Assembly (NCBI GenBank): GCA_009823505.1
Contig: VZQC01004719.1
Span: forward strand, 405,206 to 469,205
Length of the DNA: 64,000 nucleotides
Direction: 5' to 3'
DNA from: Rhizomys pruinosus
Lineage: Eukaryota; Chordata; Mammalia; Rodentia; Spalacidae
Shown here: positions 35,291 to 47,856 of the stretch, piece after piece
Layout: each line of letters begins with the position of its first letter
How positions within the stretch are numbered: the stretch's first letter is position 1
Program-made: the position numbers and the translations under genes
Notes under the pieces: model-generated
The model's database searches: none
Told to the model about the DNA's origin: nothing
Seen by the model: the letters and a program-made list of their open reading frames with translations, nothing else

Positions 35291-36049
35291 AAAAGAAGTA
35301 ATCCTGTTTGGGATTACTGATGTTGAACGATTCCCAAACCATTGGGGTTTGGATGGGGAAATATCTTTGTTAGCTGATTATGAAGTTAAGCATTTCAGAG
35401 ATCGCTACTAATATATTATAGTGACCAGACAGCCCTGTCCAGGAAGAAGCAGCTTGGCCGCTGGGTGGAAGCTTAGCTTTCCTGTATGATACTTGTATGA
35501 TTTTTATTTTTTAACTTCTATTTTGTTTCACATTTACAAACATCCTCTGGTTTGTGAACAACGAACAGGCTGACTCAAGAAGGCCTCAGAGATGGAGTCT
35601 CTGGAAGCTTCTCAGTATCTCGGCTCTTTCGAGTGTCAGAATCTGTTTCTAGCAGCTATTTTGTCTCCTTCTATCGGCTTTCATCTTCTTAGCTATGTGT
35701 AAATTGACTGCAGTCTCTAGTTGGTCCTAGCAGACCTATGGAGAGCTGTGTTCTCTCTAGTCGGGGTCTGCATCAGAGACACATTTACTTCTGCTGAGGT
35801 TCTAACTCTGCTGATTATTTTCACAGATCTTTAGTTTCAGATGAAGTGAGGTACAGGTGAATACATTTGCTTTTTACTGACAAAGAAAGAATTCACTGAA
35901 ATTAAATGGAAACTTGGGGAAAACAGGAAGGAGGCATGATGTGATTCCAGACATTACAAATTGTTCCTGTTGTAGTTTATCTTACTCCGTCTATACTTTT
36001 ACCACTTTCAAATATACTAGATTGAGTTTTGGCTGAGTTTCTTCTGTGG

Positions 36050-36140
36050 TTTATACTGTCCTCAAACTTACTATGTAGCCTGGGTGATTGTCTTGTCTCA
36101 GCCTCCTGAGTGCTGGGATTCGAGGCATACCAACATGACT
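36050..36140 (-). mobile_element. Old B1-like remnant
   Basis: ACTGTCCTCAAACTTACTAT and GTCTCAGCCTCCTGAGTGCT in reverse orientation point to an ancient B1/proto-B1. Confidence 0.6.
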
Positions 36141-36554
36141 AGGGCTGGGAAGTGCTTTGATTCTTATCAGTATATTTTTCAAAATGTTTGTTAAGTTTAA
36201 GGTTGTCTTTTAACAAATAATATAAGCTGCCTTGGCCACTTTGATATTTCCAAGGATGCAAACGTCAAATATATGAAAAGATGGTAAAGCAGAATAAGTG
36301 CTCTGTCTCTGCGATGAGTTTGTGCAAAGTCCTTGGGACATATTGTGCACGAGTAGGTCTACTCCTTCCCTGAGAGCACAGGAAGGTAGAGGAGGACACA
36401 AGCTAATATATGAAGAAGATTTGCCATGGGAACAAGGAATATGAGAATCAGAAGGAGAGATAACGATAAATAATGGCCAATGGGTATGAAAAATGTATGA
36501 TGGAGAAACTGGCATTAGTTCATTGAAATTAAATTTATATTTATATTATTTGTT

Positions 36555-36625
36555 TTCTGTGCAGTGCTGGGGATGAAGTCTATGGCCTTGTGCTTGCAAG
36601 ACAAGCACACTTCTGACTGAGGGAT
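36555..36625 (-). mobile_element. ID-like SINE remnant
   Basis: CAGTGCTGGGGATGAAGTCT and CTTGTGCTTGCAAGACAAGC resemble a reversed ID element. Confidence 0.5.
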
Positions 36626-37674
36626 AATTAATCCTCCAAATATTTTAGATATTCTGGTGTTCTTTAAAACCTCTTACTATTCTTTATATCCCTTGGCTAG
36701 GTGAAGGAGTTACCATGCCTTATTGAATTCTTCCTTCTTAAAATAATATGACTTGTGTTTTTAACCTCAATTTTTCATCAACCAAATGAGAAGGAAATTG
36801 AGCATAAATGTACCTGTGTGCTTTAAAACTTTCTGGTATGATTGAAAATTGGCTAAGAAATCCTCCATTTTTCCTGGGTCACTACAAACTTTGTGTGGAA
36901 ATATATAAACTAAGTTTTTTTCCAGCACAGCTCATCTGAAGAACAGAATAGCATATAAATTGAGAGGTCAAAGCAGAGGAAAAAGTCATTTCCTTCATTG
37001 TGGCCCTGCAAACTCTAGCTTCCTGACATGCTTAGGAAGTATAGAGATTATCCCTTGGTTTGGAATCCTATGCTTCCTAAATTCATAAAAATCCTCTAAT
37101 ACTTAGTTCTCTATTAACAGATGTTGCTAGGGTCCCAATGAAGGATATATTTTCTATTACCTTAACGGAGTCAGTGGCTAGTAGAGCCCAATGCAGTGGG
37201 AAATGCCTGCATTTGTTATTATAGTAATACTGCACTTGTTATTATAGCTGACAAAAATGAGAATGGAATAGCAAATCCTATTTCCAAACAACATTAATGG
37301 GCCCTGAAAGTCTCCCTTCTTTGAAATGTCATGGTGGAGACTGCCACTCAGACACATCAGCTGCAGGAAGTCTGTTGGCTTCTTTCCGTCAGTCTTCACT
37401 TTTCTTCCAGCCTTTGTTTCAACATTAAGTGGCTTCAGACCAGCCTCTGTTCTTTTCTGATGGAATTCCTGTTTATGTGTCCTTCACAGATCATGTACCA
37501 TCTTCAAGGCCAAGTCTGTCCTGCAATTCATAATAAAATGGGATATAAGAAGCATAAGTTTCAAAATACCAACTTTCCTCTGGACTCAGGCATGTAAGTT
37601 GACAGTCCCTTCATGTCAGTCCCTTCACTAACATGGTCCTTTTAATTTAAGATTTATTAATTTAAAATTTATAT

Positions 37675-37873
37675 ATGTGTGTGTGTATTTTTGCACCTAT
37701 GTGTTAGTATGTGCATTGGAGTGGGGATGCATGCTGAATCCAGAAAAGGACATTGGATCCCTTGAAACTGGAGTCGCAGGTGGTTTGCAACCCCAGTGTG
37801 GCTGCTGGGAACTGAACTTAGGTCCTCTGCAAGAGCAGCAAATGCTCTTAACCACTGAGCCATCTCTCTAGCC
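37675..37873 (-). mobile_element. B2 SINE
   Basis: Reverse B2 with GGCTGCTGGGAACTGAACTT, GCAAGAGCAGCAAATGCTCT and TTAACCACTGAGCCATCTCT. The (GT)n at 37675-37686 lies in its tail. Confidence 0.9.
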
Positions 37874-38905
37874 ACACATTCCTTTGTTCTATAAATATAC
37901 TCCTTATCTGCCCATGATAATTCTGTCTCTCAGAAAGGTTTCTCCCTTCATCCAATTGTAAATGGATCTTCTAAGGTAATTGTCAAATATTTGTGTCCTA
38001 TACTAAGCACAACCTAAGGTTACAGAAAAGAATAATATATAACTGATGCTTACAAAAATAAAATTTACTTCTATTATCTTCTCGGTAGGAGGATCTATGT
38101 GCTGAATAAAACCTTCCTGTATAATTTATCCTATTTAAAAGATTTAAATGACAAAATACCATTAAGAAAAGTTTGGAGATATATAAAAGTATATACTTTA
38201 TACTAATTCTTCATAATCTTTCCACTTTGAAATAAATATCATTGGTTTTGACTATAATTCCCTGTGTTATTTTCCTCTGACAATATACAAGGAAGTCAGA
38301 ATGCCTTAGAGACCTATTGTATTAGCAGTTGTGACTTCATTGTTAAAGGACATCTGGTTACAAATGCTTGACTGGATAGGGCTTACCATCTATGGAGGAA
38401 TTACATAAGGTCCAGTGAGGGGTTGAGCAGGCCTGGATGGGGGAGGGGTTCTAAATTTGATTAAAAACTGTTCCATGAAATGTAAAAAAGCTCAATAAAA
38501 AGTGTGGAGTGATTATTAAACTAGATTCTTGGGCAGCTTTTTCATCAAGCTGCTGCATTAGCAACTTGTGGGTCACTGTGGTGTACGCTGAAGATTGAGA
38601 ACCATTAAACTGACATTTTGATAGTGTTACCTCATCCCTGTTGCATTTCTCTCCTGTCACAGAGTGGTTTTCTTCTACAGTTCCCACTAATAGCCTACCT
38701 TGGGAGAAGCAGCTTCACAGGCTTTTACTCATTACATTTTTTTTTATATTTGGTTTTTGATTGAAGTGTAACAGGAAGCTCAATAAAAATAACATTTTAG
38801 CATAGCTCATGTTTACCCCAAATCCCTAGAAAATATTCTAAAACCCACACATATTACATTGAAACTCTGTATCCTGTTGTAAAAATCACAGCCACATCTG
38901 CCCAG

Positions 38906-39074
38906 TAGCAGCTCAGACCAGTGAGGTGTACCAGGAGGTGAGCGCCCCACTCCAGTGGCTTTTCTGCCCTCACAACATATTGCAGTTCAACATGGAAGCA
39001 GATGAGATAGTGCAAATGACAGATGAAGACTGCCAACAGGCTTCAGAGGAGATGAAATATTTGAGGGAAATGAG
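38906..39074 (+). other. Candidate exon (speculative), right copy
   Basis: Same segment as 27599-27767: acceptor-like CATCTGCCCAG before it, open frame throughout, ATG at 38992 in good context, and donor-like GTAATA at 39075. No difference from the left copy was seen, which reflects the duplication and is not independent support. Confidence 0.2.
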
Positions 39075-39691
39075 GTAATATTTGTTGACTCTTATTTGAA
39101 AATTTCAATTCACACTAATACCATGGTTTTCTAGAAACCACTCTTTACTATGAAAGAAAGAAAACTGTATTGTGTCTCACAAAGATTTTTATGGAAGGTT
39201 GGGGGGTTAGTAGGATCATCTGATTGCTTCACTGCCTTATTTCGAGAGCCAGAGTAAAATTGCATGCTTATTTTGGGTGTTGTTCACATATGGCTTTCTT
39301 TCCATCTCAAAGCATTGTGTTTTGGATCTCATGAATGACACAATTGATTTTAAGAAAAGGGAAAGATAATATATACTTTGATCAATCTATTTAGAAATTT
39401 ATTGTGGGAATATGTAAACTCCATATGAAGTTGTGAGCTGAGAGCTTCTTAAATTTTTTTCCAACTAAAATATATGAATAATGGCTATAATCTCTTGTTA
39501 AATTGTTTGCTTATAGTTCTCTACTTATTTTCTCCATCAGTACTAGAATGTCAGTGTTGTATCCCAGTACTGAGTGTGTTTGCCACACATCACACGCATA
39601 GAATAGCCCCCATGTCTTAACCATCAGAGCATCAGAGACTGAATTCATTTTCATGTAGATCCTCTTGGTTCACTTCTTTATAAAAATTCTT

Positions 39692-39906
39692 TAGTTATTA
39701 TTATTTTATGTATTGGTGTGTTGCGTGCCCATGTGTAAGTGCACCTATGTCATGCAGTACTCACAGAGGTCAGAAGAGGGCATTGGATTCCCCCTGGAAG
39801 TAGAGTCAAGGACAGCTATTAGTGGCCATGTGGATGCTGAGAATCAAACCTGGATTCTCTACAAGAGCATCAAATGCTATTAACTGCTGAGCCATTTCTC
39901 CAGCCC
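39692..39906 (-). mobile_element. B2 SINE
   Basis: Reverse B2 with ACTCACAGAGGTCAGAAGAG, GGCATTGGATTCCCCCTGGA and end CTGAGCCATTTCTCCAGCCC. Confidence 0.92.
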
Positions 39907-40311
39907 TTGCATCACTTCTTGAAAAACTTGTATTTCATATCAACTGAATTCTTTAGTTAATAGCATATCTTTTACAACCTTCTAAGGATAAACCTCTAAC
40001 TTCTCTTATATTAAATTTTCTTGTTAGTGTACAAATAATGGGATTCATCATGACATTGTCACACTCATAGGCAATTATACTCTCTTCTTTGCTTTCCTCT
40101 CCCACTGCCCTCCCCTGAGACCTGCCTCCAAATAATTCCCTTCCTTCAGTTAGTCCACATTTCTGTTTTATTATCTCATATGTGCCATTTTTCTATTTCT
40201 ACCCTCCTTAAAAATTTCTTCCTGCCCTCTCATGATCACTTTTGTAGTTTCATAATCTACTCATATTCACACACATATATAATCAATTAACACACATGCA
40301 CATACATGCAT

Positions 40312-40500
40312 GTGTTCTGCTGTGGTAAAATAACCTGGCAAAAGTAACTTAAGAGTAAAGGTTTATTTCCATTTATACTTCAAGGACACAGTCTATCATG
40401 GCGGGGAATCCTGGTGGCCAGCAAATGAGGAAATTGATCACATTGTATCTGCAGTCAGGAAATAGATAAAATTGAATGTTCATGCTTAGAAATCTTCATG
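40312..40500 (-). mobile_element. LTR-like repeat fragment
   Basis: TTCTGCTGTGGTAAAATAAC, AAAGGTTTATTTCC and GCAGTCAGGAAATAGATAAA correspond in order to the LTR-like element that includes the 107-bp repeat at the window start, on the same strand. It is truncated. Confidence 0.6.
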
Positions 40501-40515
40501 CTTTAAAATATATAT

Positions 40516-40590
40516 TGTTTTTTATTTTATGTGTATGACTATTTTGCCTGTATGTATGTAAGTACACCCATATGGTGCTATACCCACAGA
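40516..40590 (-). mobile_element. B2 SINE tail fragment
   Basis: TTATTTTATGTGTATGACTA and GTAAGTACACCCATATGGTG are the reverse of a B2 3' half. It abuts the truncated L1 start. Confidence 0.6.
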
Positions 40591-41374
40591 AATCAAAGAG
40601 AAAGAAAAATCTTCCATGACATAAGTAGGCTAAAAGAATTCATGTACACTAAATCAACACTACAACGAATACTTGAAGCAATACAAAGGACTGAAGATAG
40701 GAATGGCTATACCCAAGAAGTCACAGAAATAAACAAATTACGGTATAATTAGGAAAACACAAAATAGGTCCATAAACACAAATTAAAGTGATAATATTCA
40801 ATACACATCTTTCAATAATAACACTAAATATCAATGCCCTCCACTCTCCTGTCCAAAGAAACAGACTAGTAGAATGTATCAAGAAATAAATATCCACCAT
40901 TCTGTTGTCTTCAAGAAACTCAGCTTCAAGTATGGCCAGTATCTTAAGGTGAAAGGATAGAAAAAAAAAGTATTCCAAGAAAATGGCAATAAAAACCAAG
41001 CAGAATATGTGATCCCAATATCTGAAAAATTAGACTTCAAATTAAAACGAATCAGAAGAGACAATGAAGGCCAATTCATTCTGATCAAAGGAACAACTGA
41101 CCAAGAAAATATTATAGTTGTGAATATATTTGCACCAAACTTTGGTGTACTCCATTTCATAAAAACAGTAGTATAGGACTTTAAAACAGATTAACCCCAA
41201 CTTGTTGGTTGTAGGTGACTTCAATATGCCACTGTCTCCAAAAGACAGGTCTGGATAAATAATAAATAGAAAAACAATTGAATTAAGTGACATCATACAT
41301 CAAGTTAACCTAACAGACATCTATTGAATATTCTACCCAAACACCAAAGACTACACTTTCTATCTAGCAGCCTG

Positions 41375-41737
41375 TACTAGTCACTTTTCTGTTGCTGTGA
41401 TAAAACCACCATGACCAAGGGAACTTATAAAAGGAAGAGTTTATTTGAGCTTACATTTGATGGTTCCAGGGACTCAGAGTCCAATTGTGGCAGGAGGCAT
41501 GGTGGCCAGGGCTGGAGCAGAAAGCTGAGGTTCACATCTCTTAATGAGTACAGGAAGTCAAGAGAGAGAGAGAGACTGGAGACTGCAAGGCTTGTTAAAC
41601 TCACTAAGCCCACCCCCAGTGATGAGCTTCCTCTAGCATGACCACACCTTGTAAGATCTCCTACCTCCTAAGACTGAGCCACCAACTGGGGACAAAATGT
41701 CTGAATACTTGAAGCCTATGGGGGACACCAAACCATT
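41375..41737 (+). mobile_element. URR1-like element inside L1 ORF2
   Basis: Starts TACTAGTCACTTTTCTGTTG, contains ACCACCATGACCAAGGGAAC and ends with CCTATGGGGGACACC. L1 ORF2 sequence resumes after it, so it inserted after the L1. It carries a short GA run (about 41564-41575) at the site where the copy at 58748 has a long one. Confidence 0.8.
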
Positions 41738-44700
41738 GAAGTGTCTCTAAAATTGACTACATACTGTGGCTTATATTATATATATATATATATAAACTTG
41801 AGGTTTCAACAAACAGAAAATGAAATGATTCCATGCTTTTCTATCAGAAAACAATGCAATAAAGCTTAAAATCTACAGCAAAAGAAGCTTTAGTAACTAC
41901 ACAGCTCTTGGAGGTTAAACAACAGACTCCTGAATTATGATGGTCAAAGAAGAAATAAAAATATTCCTGAAACTAAATGAAAATGATAAGAAAACATGAA
42001 ATACATACTGGGACACATTAAAAGCAGTACTAAGTGGGAAGTTTATAGCTCTAAGTGCCTATATTAGAAAAACTAGAAAGAGCACAAATAAATTGATTAA
42101 CAGTACAACTGGAGAACAAGTCAAACCAAAACCTACCAGAAGAGAAAAAAAATAACAAAAACAAGAGCAGAAATTAACAAAATAGAAACAAAAATACAAA
42201 GAATCAAAGAATCAATGAATCTAACACCCTGCTTCTTTGAAACATCTATAAGAGAGAAAGACCCTTAGGCTAGTTAACAAAAAGAAAGATTAAATCCAAA
42301 TTAACAAAAATCAGAGAAGAAAGGAGAGATGTCACAAAAGACACAAAAAATATCAGGAAAATTATAAAGGAATACTTTAAAACTATACTATATTTGAAAA
42401 TCTAAAATAAATGGAATAATTTCTAAATTCAAGGAGACCGCCAAAGGTAAATCAGGAAGAGATCAACAGCTTAAACTGACCCACAAGAAAGAAGGAAGTT
42501 GAAACAGTAATACAAAACCTCCCAACTACAAAAAGCTTAGGAAGGGATGCATTCACAGCAGAATTCTATCGGACATTCAAAGAAGATCTACAAACAATAC
42601 TTCATAAAATATTCAAAAAGATAGGAACAGAGCAATAATTCCCAAACCTTTTATGAAGCTGTAGTGACTATAATACTAAAACCACGTAAAGACAAAACCA
42701 AAAAAGAATATAGGTCCATATTCTTAATGAACACAAAGATTCTCAGCAAAATACACAGAGACACATATCAAAAAGATCATTCACCTTTATCAAGTCTGCA
42801 TTATTCATAGATGCAGGGATGATTCAATATATATAAGACAATAAATGTGCTAAATCATAGAAATGTACATAAAAGACAAAAATCACATAGCTATCTCAAT
42901 AGATGCAGAAAAAGCCTCTGACAAAACCCATCATGCATTTTTCTTAAAAGTCCTAGAGGAAATTGGACTGGAGGGAATATACACCAACATAATTCAAGCT
43001 ATAGACAAAAACCCATAGCCAACATCATTCTAAATGGAGGAAACCTATTTAAAACAAGAATCAGACAAGGCTGTCAACTCTCTCCATTCCTCATCAATAG
43101 AGTGCCTCAAATTATATCTAGAGCAATGAGAAAAGAGAGGACATTAAAGGATTGACAAACAGAAGAGGATACATTGTTCCTATTTGCAGACTATTTGATA
43201 ATACACATAAGAGATTCCCCAAATTCTAAGAAATCTTCTAGAAATGATGAGCACTTTCAACAAAGTGTCAGGTTACAAAATCAATTTACAAAAATCAGTA
43301 GCTTTTCCATATACTAGGAACAAGCAATCAGACAAAATATTCATGGAAACCCCCTGATTCACAATAGCCTGAACAAATAAAATATCTAGGAATAAACCTA
43401 ATCAAAGATTTCAAATATCTCTACAATGAGAATGTTAAATATATGAAGAGACTGAGGAAGACACAAGAAGGTGGAAAGAACTCCTATGCTCTTGGGTTAG
43501 TAGAATTAATATTGTGAAAATTACCATCCTACTAAAGGCAATTTACAGATTCAATGCAATCTCAATCCCAATCCCCTTGACATCCTTTGCAGAGTTGGAA
43601 AAAATAAATCCTAAAATTCATATGGAATCACAAAAGTCTGTGGATATCCAAAGCAATTTTGAGCAAAAAGGGAAATACTGGGGAGATTATCATAGCAAAT
43701 CTCCAACTATATTACAGAACTATAGTCATAAAAACAGCATAGTACTGGAAGAACAAGAGACATAATCAATGGAACATAATAGGAGGCAAACATATGAATG
43801 CATGTAATTTAACCCATTTGATATTTGGCAAAGGTGCCAAGAACATGCAGCTGAGGAAAGACATCTTTTGGTGCCGCCAAAACTGAATCTCCCTTTGTAG
43901 AAGAATGAACGTGGACCTTTATCTTTCATCCTTCACAAAAATGAATTCCAAAGGGATCAAAAACATCAATGGGAGACCTCAAACTCAGAAACTGTTAGGA
44001 GACAATAAAGGCAGTAGCCTACAAGATAGAAGCGTAGGGAAGCATTTTCCAAATTGAAAATGAGTTGCTTAGGAATTAAAGACAATAACCAATAAGCAGG
44101 ATATCATTAAACTTTTTAGTTTAATGCTTTGTACAGCAAAAAAAAAAAAAAAAAAACAAAACAGCAACAACAACAACAAAAAAAAAACAAAAACAAAGGA
44201 AGAGGAAACCCACAGGGTGGAGGAAATTTTTACCAGCTAACAGAGTATTAATATCCAGACTATATAAAGAACTCAAAAAACAATGAAACAAAACAAATTA
44301 CCTAATATAAAGATGGGCTAAGGCTCTGAACATAGAGTTCTCAAATGAAGAAACAAAAATGGTTAAGGAGCACCTTAAAACGTGTTCTAACATACATGGG
44401 CATTGCCAATGGTGACTTTGTGTCCTACTAAGGCAGTGAGACCAGAAAAAAATCATGTCATGGTATGTGCTGGAACTGCTCATGTTAACCCTTGTCTTAA
44501 CTCATCAATAAAAGTACTGCAGATCTGTAAGTTATATTTTGAAAAAAAAGGGTTCAACATTTTTAGCAATTAAGGATATGGTGATCAAAACCACTTTAAG
44601 CTTTCCTTACCTCAGTCAGACTAGATAAAAATAAGAGAGTAAATGATACCAAATGGTGGTGAGGATGTGGTAGAAAGGGGAACACTCATTCACTGCTGGT

Positions 44701-46753
44701 TGGATTTTAAACTTGTGTAATCACTGTGGAAAGCTGTGAGGAAAACACTTAGAATATTAAAACGTCATCTATTATATGACCTGGTTACACCACTCATTGG
44801 CATATACCCAAAGGAACACGCTATTATGCAAATACTTGTACACTTGTTTTTATTGCTATTCTTTTCAGCTTAAAAATGGAAACAACCTAAATTTGCAGGT
44901 ATGTGGATGGAATTAGAAAATGTCATACTGAATTAAATAACACGCTCTGAAAGACAATCAAGTTTGTTCTCGCCTATTTGTGGATCTTAACACTAAATAT
45001 CTACATGTGAGTATATATCCTAATATAAACAAGGGGGCCAGGGAATAATACAAACCATCACCATTAGAAACATATTTGCCATAAAAAGATGCTAATACTT
45101 TTTATTAAGTGCTTGCAAAAAACAAGAAAATGGAATGGAACCATAGAGGTAATGGGAAGGAAAGAGCCCTAGAGAGTGGAATAGAAGGCAGATGTTACTA
45201 AGGGTAAAGTGGTGAAAATTTGAGTTTTCAATTGTGAAGGGAAGAGGGAAAGATATACAAGGAATTATGGGGGTGGAATGGAAGGAGAAGTTCCAGAGTG
45301 GGGGATAATAGAAGACAGGTATTATCAAGGGGAAAAAAGGGAAAAATGTCTGTATTTTAATTGGGGAGTGAGGAGGAGGAATGTTAGGGAGTGAAAAAGA
45401 GGGGAGGAAGATAAAGATTGGGAGGTGTGAAAAACCAGAGGAACATGTATTAGCTCAAATATCTACTTAAAATACACATACAATATGTGAATGCTATATA
45501 AGAGGAAACAGTGCCAGTCAGGAGAAACCTCCCTTCGAGTTGTTTTGTTTGTCAGTGTAGTCCAAGAGATTGCCACAGCTCTTGATTACCTCCCAGAAAT
45601 TGAAGATAAGACCCTATTGCTGAAGACAGGACGAACTTCTGACACAGGATTTGAAGCAGTGGAGTTGGAATGGACTTGTAAGCCTCTTCCCTGAAGACTA
45701 GCTCAACCCCAGCTTTAAAGCACAACCACAATGGTAAGCACAGCAAACTATATCTGTGCATTAGTGGATCATTTATCTTGGGGGTAATCTCAGCTATCCT
45801 AATTGGGCTTAAATCCCTCTCAATTGGAGGAAACCACACGTGTGGCATGGCAAACTTAGCCAAATTCACAGGTCTGAAGGGGGTCATAGATCCTAGAGAA
45901 TACCCTATCTCTGCCATATCCCTAGACAAATGTAATCTCTAAATATGGATACTTATATTTACAGAGAAAAATATCATTCACCTTTCATCAAAAAGCTTCT
46001 TTTGCAACAGATGGAGGTTATTACAGAGTTCCACAATTGGTCCCACACAGTGAATAGGGTCTTAGAGACCCATCCCTAAATGACACAACTACAATGGAAC
46101 CTCTACATCTAGAGCTCATGGGTCATAACAGAACATGGGTTAGAGAGGATACTACTGCATCTCTCCACTTTCACCAGTGAAATTTCCTGATGCAACAGAG
46201 TGCAATGCACACAGAAGGCCACAACTGGCCAAAGTGTAGAGAATAAGAGACTGAAGAGCATGTGTCCTTGAATAGGGCTCTATATTAATCCTCAGTTATC
46301 AATGCCTCAGGGACCATTATGGAAGGTGTAGCAGAATGACTGCAAGAGCCAGGGTTGGTGCATAATCATAAGAAAATAGAGCCTTCCAGGCCTCTGTGAA
46401 CTTCCATATACTTATGAACTTACAGAAATGATGACAACATGCACAAGACCCCTGAAAATTCAATCAGACAAAAACCCAGCATTGAACTGGGGAAATGGGC
46501 AGGAGATCCGAAACTTAACTGAGCAACTATCACTGCTGGGTGAGGACAGGTTGATCTACATTAAGGAAATAATTCTAGAAAAGTTGACTAGACTCTAGTG
46601 GATGAACTTACCCTGATGGTCATCTGTGTACATAAATTGACTCAATAAACCTTAACATATATGACAATTCATGCAATCCAGTGGGAGTTTATAGGGAGAC
46701 GGAGGGTGGTCTAAAGATGATTAAGATATATTATGTGAAATGAACAAAAATTC

Positions 46754-46759
46754 AATAAA
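46754..46759 (+). promoter_or_regulatory. L1 polyadenylation signal
   Basis: AATAAA close to the 3' end of the L1, followed by A-rich sequence. Confidence 0.6.
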
Positions 46760-46784
46760 GTATACATTGAGAGGAAAAAGGAAA

Positions 46785-47001
46785 TATTTTATTTATTTTA
46801 TGTGTATGAATATTTTCTTTGCATGCATCTAAATGCATTCATGGGATGCGATGCGATGCAATGGATATCAGAAGAGGGCAGTGGGTGACCTGGAACTGGA
46901 GTTATAGGTACAGTTAGCTGCCATGTGGGTGTTGAGAACTGAACCCAAATCATCTGCAAGGGCAGCCAGTGCTCTTAACCACTGAGCTACTTCTCCAGTC
47001 C
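46785..47001 (-). mobile_element. B2 SINE
   Basis: Reverse B2: TTTTATTTATTTTATGTGTA tail, GCTGCCATGTGGGTGTTGAG and CTCTTAACCACTGAGCTACT. It abuts the L1 A-rich end. A small GCGATGCGATGCAATG repeat lies inside it. Confidence 0.9.
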
Positions 47002-47021
47002 CTAAGTATAGTAACTTAAAG

Positions 47022-47160
47022 TTTTTGATATATTTATTTTTATTTTATTTATATGAATGTTTTGCCTGCATGTAAGTGCATCCATATACACAATGCTCAC
47101 AGAGGTCAGAAGAGGGCAGGGAGTGAGCCCCTGGAACTGCAGTTATGGATGATTGTTAGT
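47022..47160 (-). mobile_element. B2 SINE, head missing
   Basis: TTTGCCTGCATGTAAGTGCA and GCTCACAGAGGTCAGAAGAG mark a reverse B2. The tRNA-like head, which should lie to the right, is absent. Confidence 0.8.
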
Positions 47161-47189
47161 ATTCCTGTGTATGATGGGAACATTTCTCT

Positions 47190-47325
47190 TTTTTATGTTT
47201 AGGACCCAAGCCTAGAGAATGGTGGCAGCCATTCTTAGGATGGGACTTCCCTACCTCAACTAACCTAAGCATGATAATCCCTCACCACCTGCCCAGAGGT
47301 CTCTGTCCTTGATACTACCAAGAAG
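47190..47325 (-). mobile_element. LTR-like repeat fragment
   Basis: CCTAGAGAATGGTGGCAGCC and CACCTGCCCAGAGGTCTCTG follow the block order of the LTR-like repeat at 322-575. It is a short diverged fragment. Confidence 0.5.
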
Positions 47326-47368
47326 ATAATAATAGTCATTGCAATTTACATAAACATATAGGTTTTTG

Positions 47369-47722
47369 TATTAGTCACTTTTCTGTTGCTGTGATAAAAC
47401 ACCATGACCAAAGGAACTTGTAAAAGGAAGAGTTTATTTGAGCTAACCATTGACGGTTCCAGGGAATTAGAGTTTATGTGGCGGGAGGCATGGTGGCTGG
47501 AGCTGGAGCAGCATGCCAAGGGTCACATCTTGCAATGAGCACAGGAAGCCTAGAGAGCGACTGGAGACCACAAGGCTTGTTAAACTCACTAAGCCTGCCC
47601 CCAGTGACATACTTCCTCTAGCACGGCCACACCTTCTAAGACCTCCAAAAACAGTGCCACCAACTGGAGACAAAATGTCTGAATACTTAAAGCCTATGGG
47701 GGACACTCATTCAAACCACCAC
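47369..47722 (+). mobile_element. URR1-like element
   Basis: Starts TATTAGTCACTTTTCTGTTG and ends CATTCAAACCACCAC. It contains GGACACTCATTCAAACC and CCACACCTTCTAAGACCTCC, as in the copies at 58748 and 60492. Flanks GGTTTTTG and AGTTTTGA are only a partial match as a target duplication. Confidence 0.8.
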
Positions 47723-47856
47723 AGTTTTGAAGCTAGGTTCTGCATATAAGGGAAAATATGGGCATATTTGTTCTTGTGAGTCTAGTTTATTTTGAATAGC
47801 ATAGTGTTTTCCAGTTGTATCTGTTTTCTTTTTTTTTTGTGGAAAATTGAGAATTT

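Larger units (their letters stand above)
31319..42534 (+). repeat. Right copy of the duplicated block
   Basis: Starts in the middle of the MLT2-like LTR (equivalent to 19839) and runs to within L1 ORF2, after which the L1 continues without a break. It appears to be the better version near its right end, where the left copy is noisy, but also has errors near its own left end (for example around 33690-33770). Confidence 0.9.
40591..46785 (+). mobile_element. L1 (Lx-like), 5'-truncated, ORF1 end to 3' end
   Basis: It begins in the last part of ORF1, passes through ORF2 endonuclease and reverse-transcriptase regions to about 44990, then a polypurine block (about 45090-45430) and 3' UTR ending with AATAAA at 46754. 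A URR1-like element interrupts ORF2 at 41375. The catalytic region near 43180 reads GCAGACTATTTGATAATACA, where the expected aspartate codons are disrupted. Stops and frameshifts occur throughout, so it cannot move by itself. An A-rich expansion lies at 44134-44200. Confidence 0.9.

Noticed and set aside
19839..42534. Recent segmental duplication creating paired gene copies
   Set aside because: An N at the exact junction, the dovetail geometry and the mosaic of identical and error-like tracts fit an assembly artefact better, though reads are needed to be certain.
43514..43765. 83-codon frame starting MKITILLKAIYRFNA
   Set aside because: It is a surviving piece of decayed L1 ORF2, not an independent gene.
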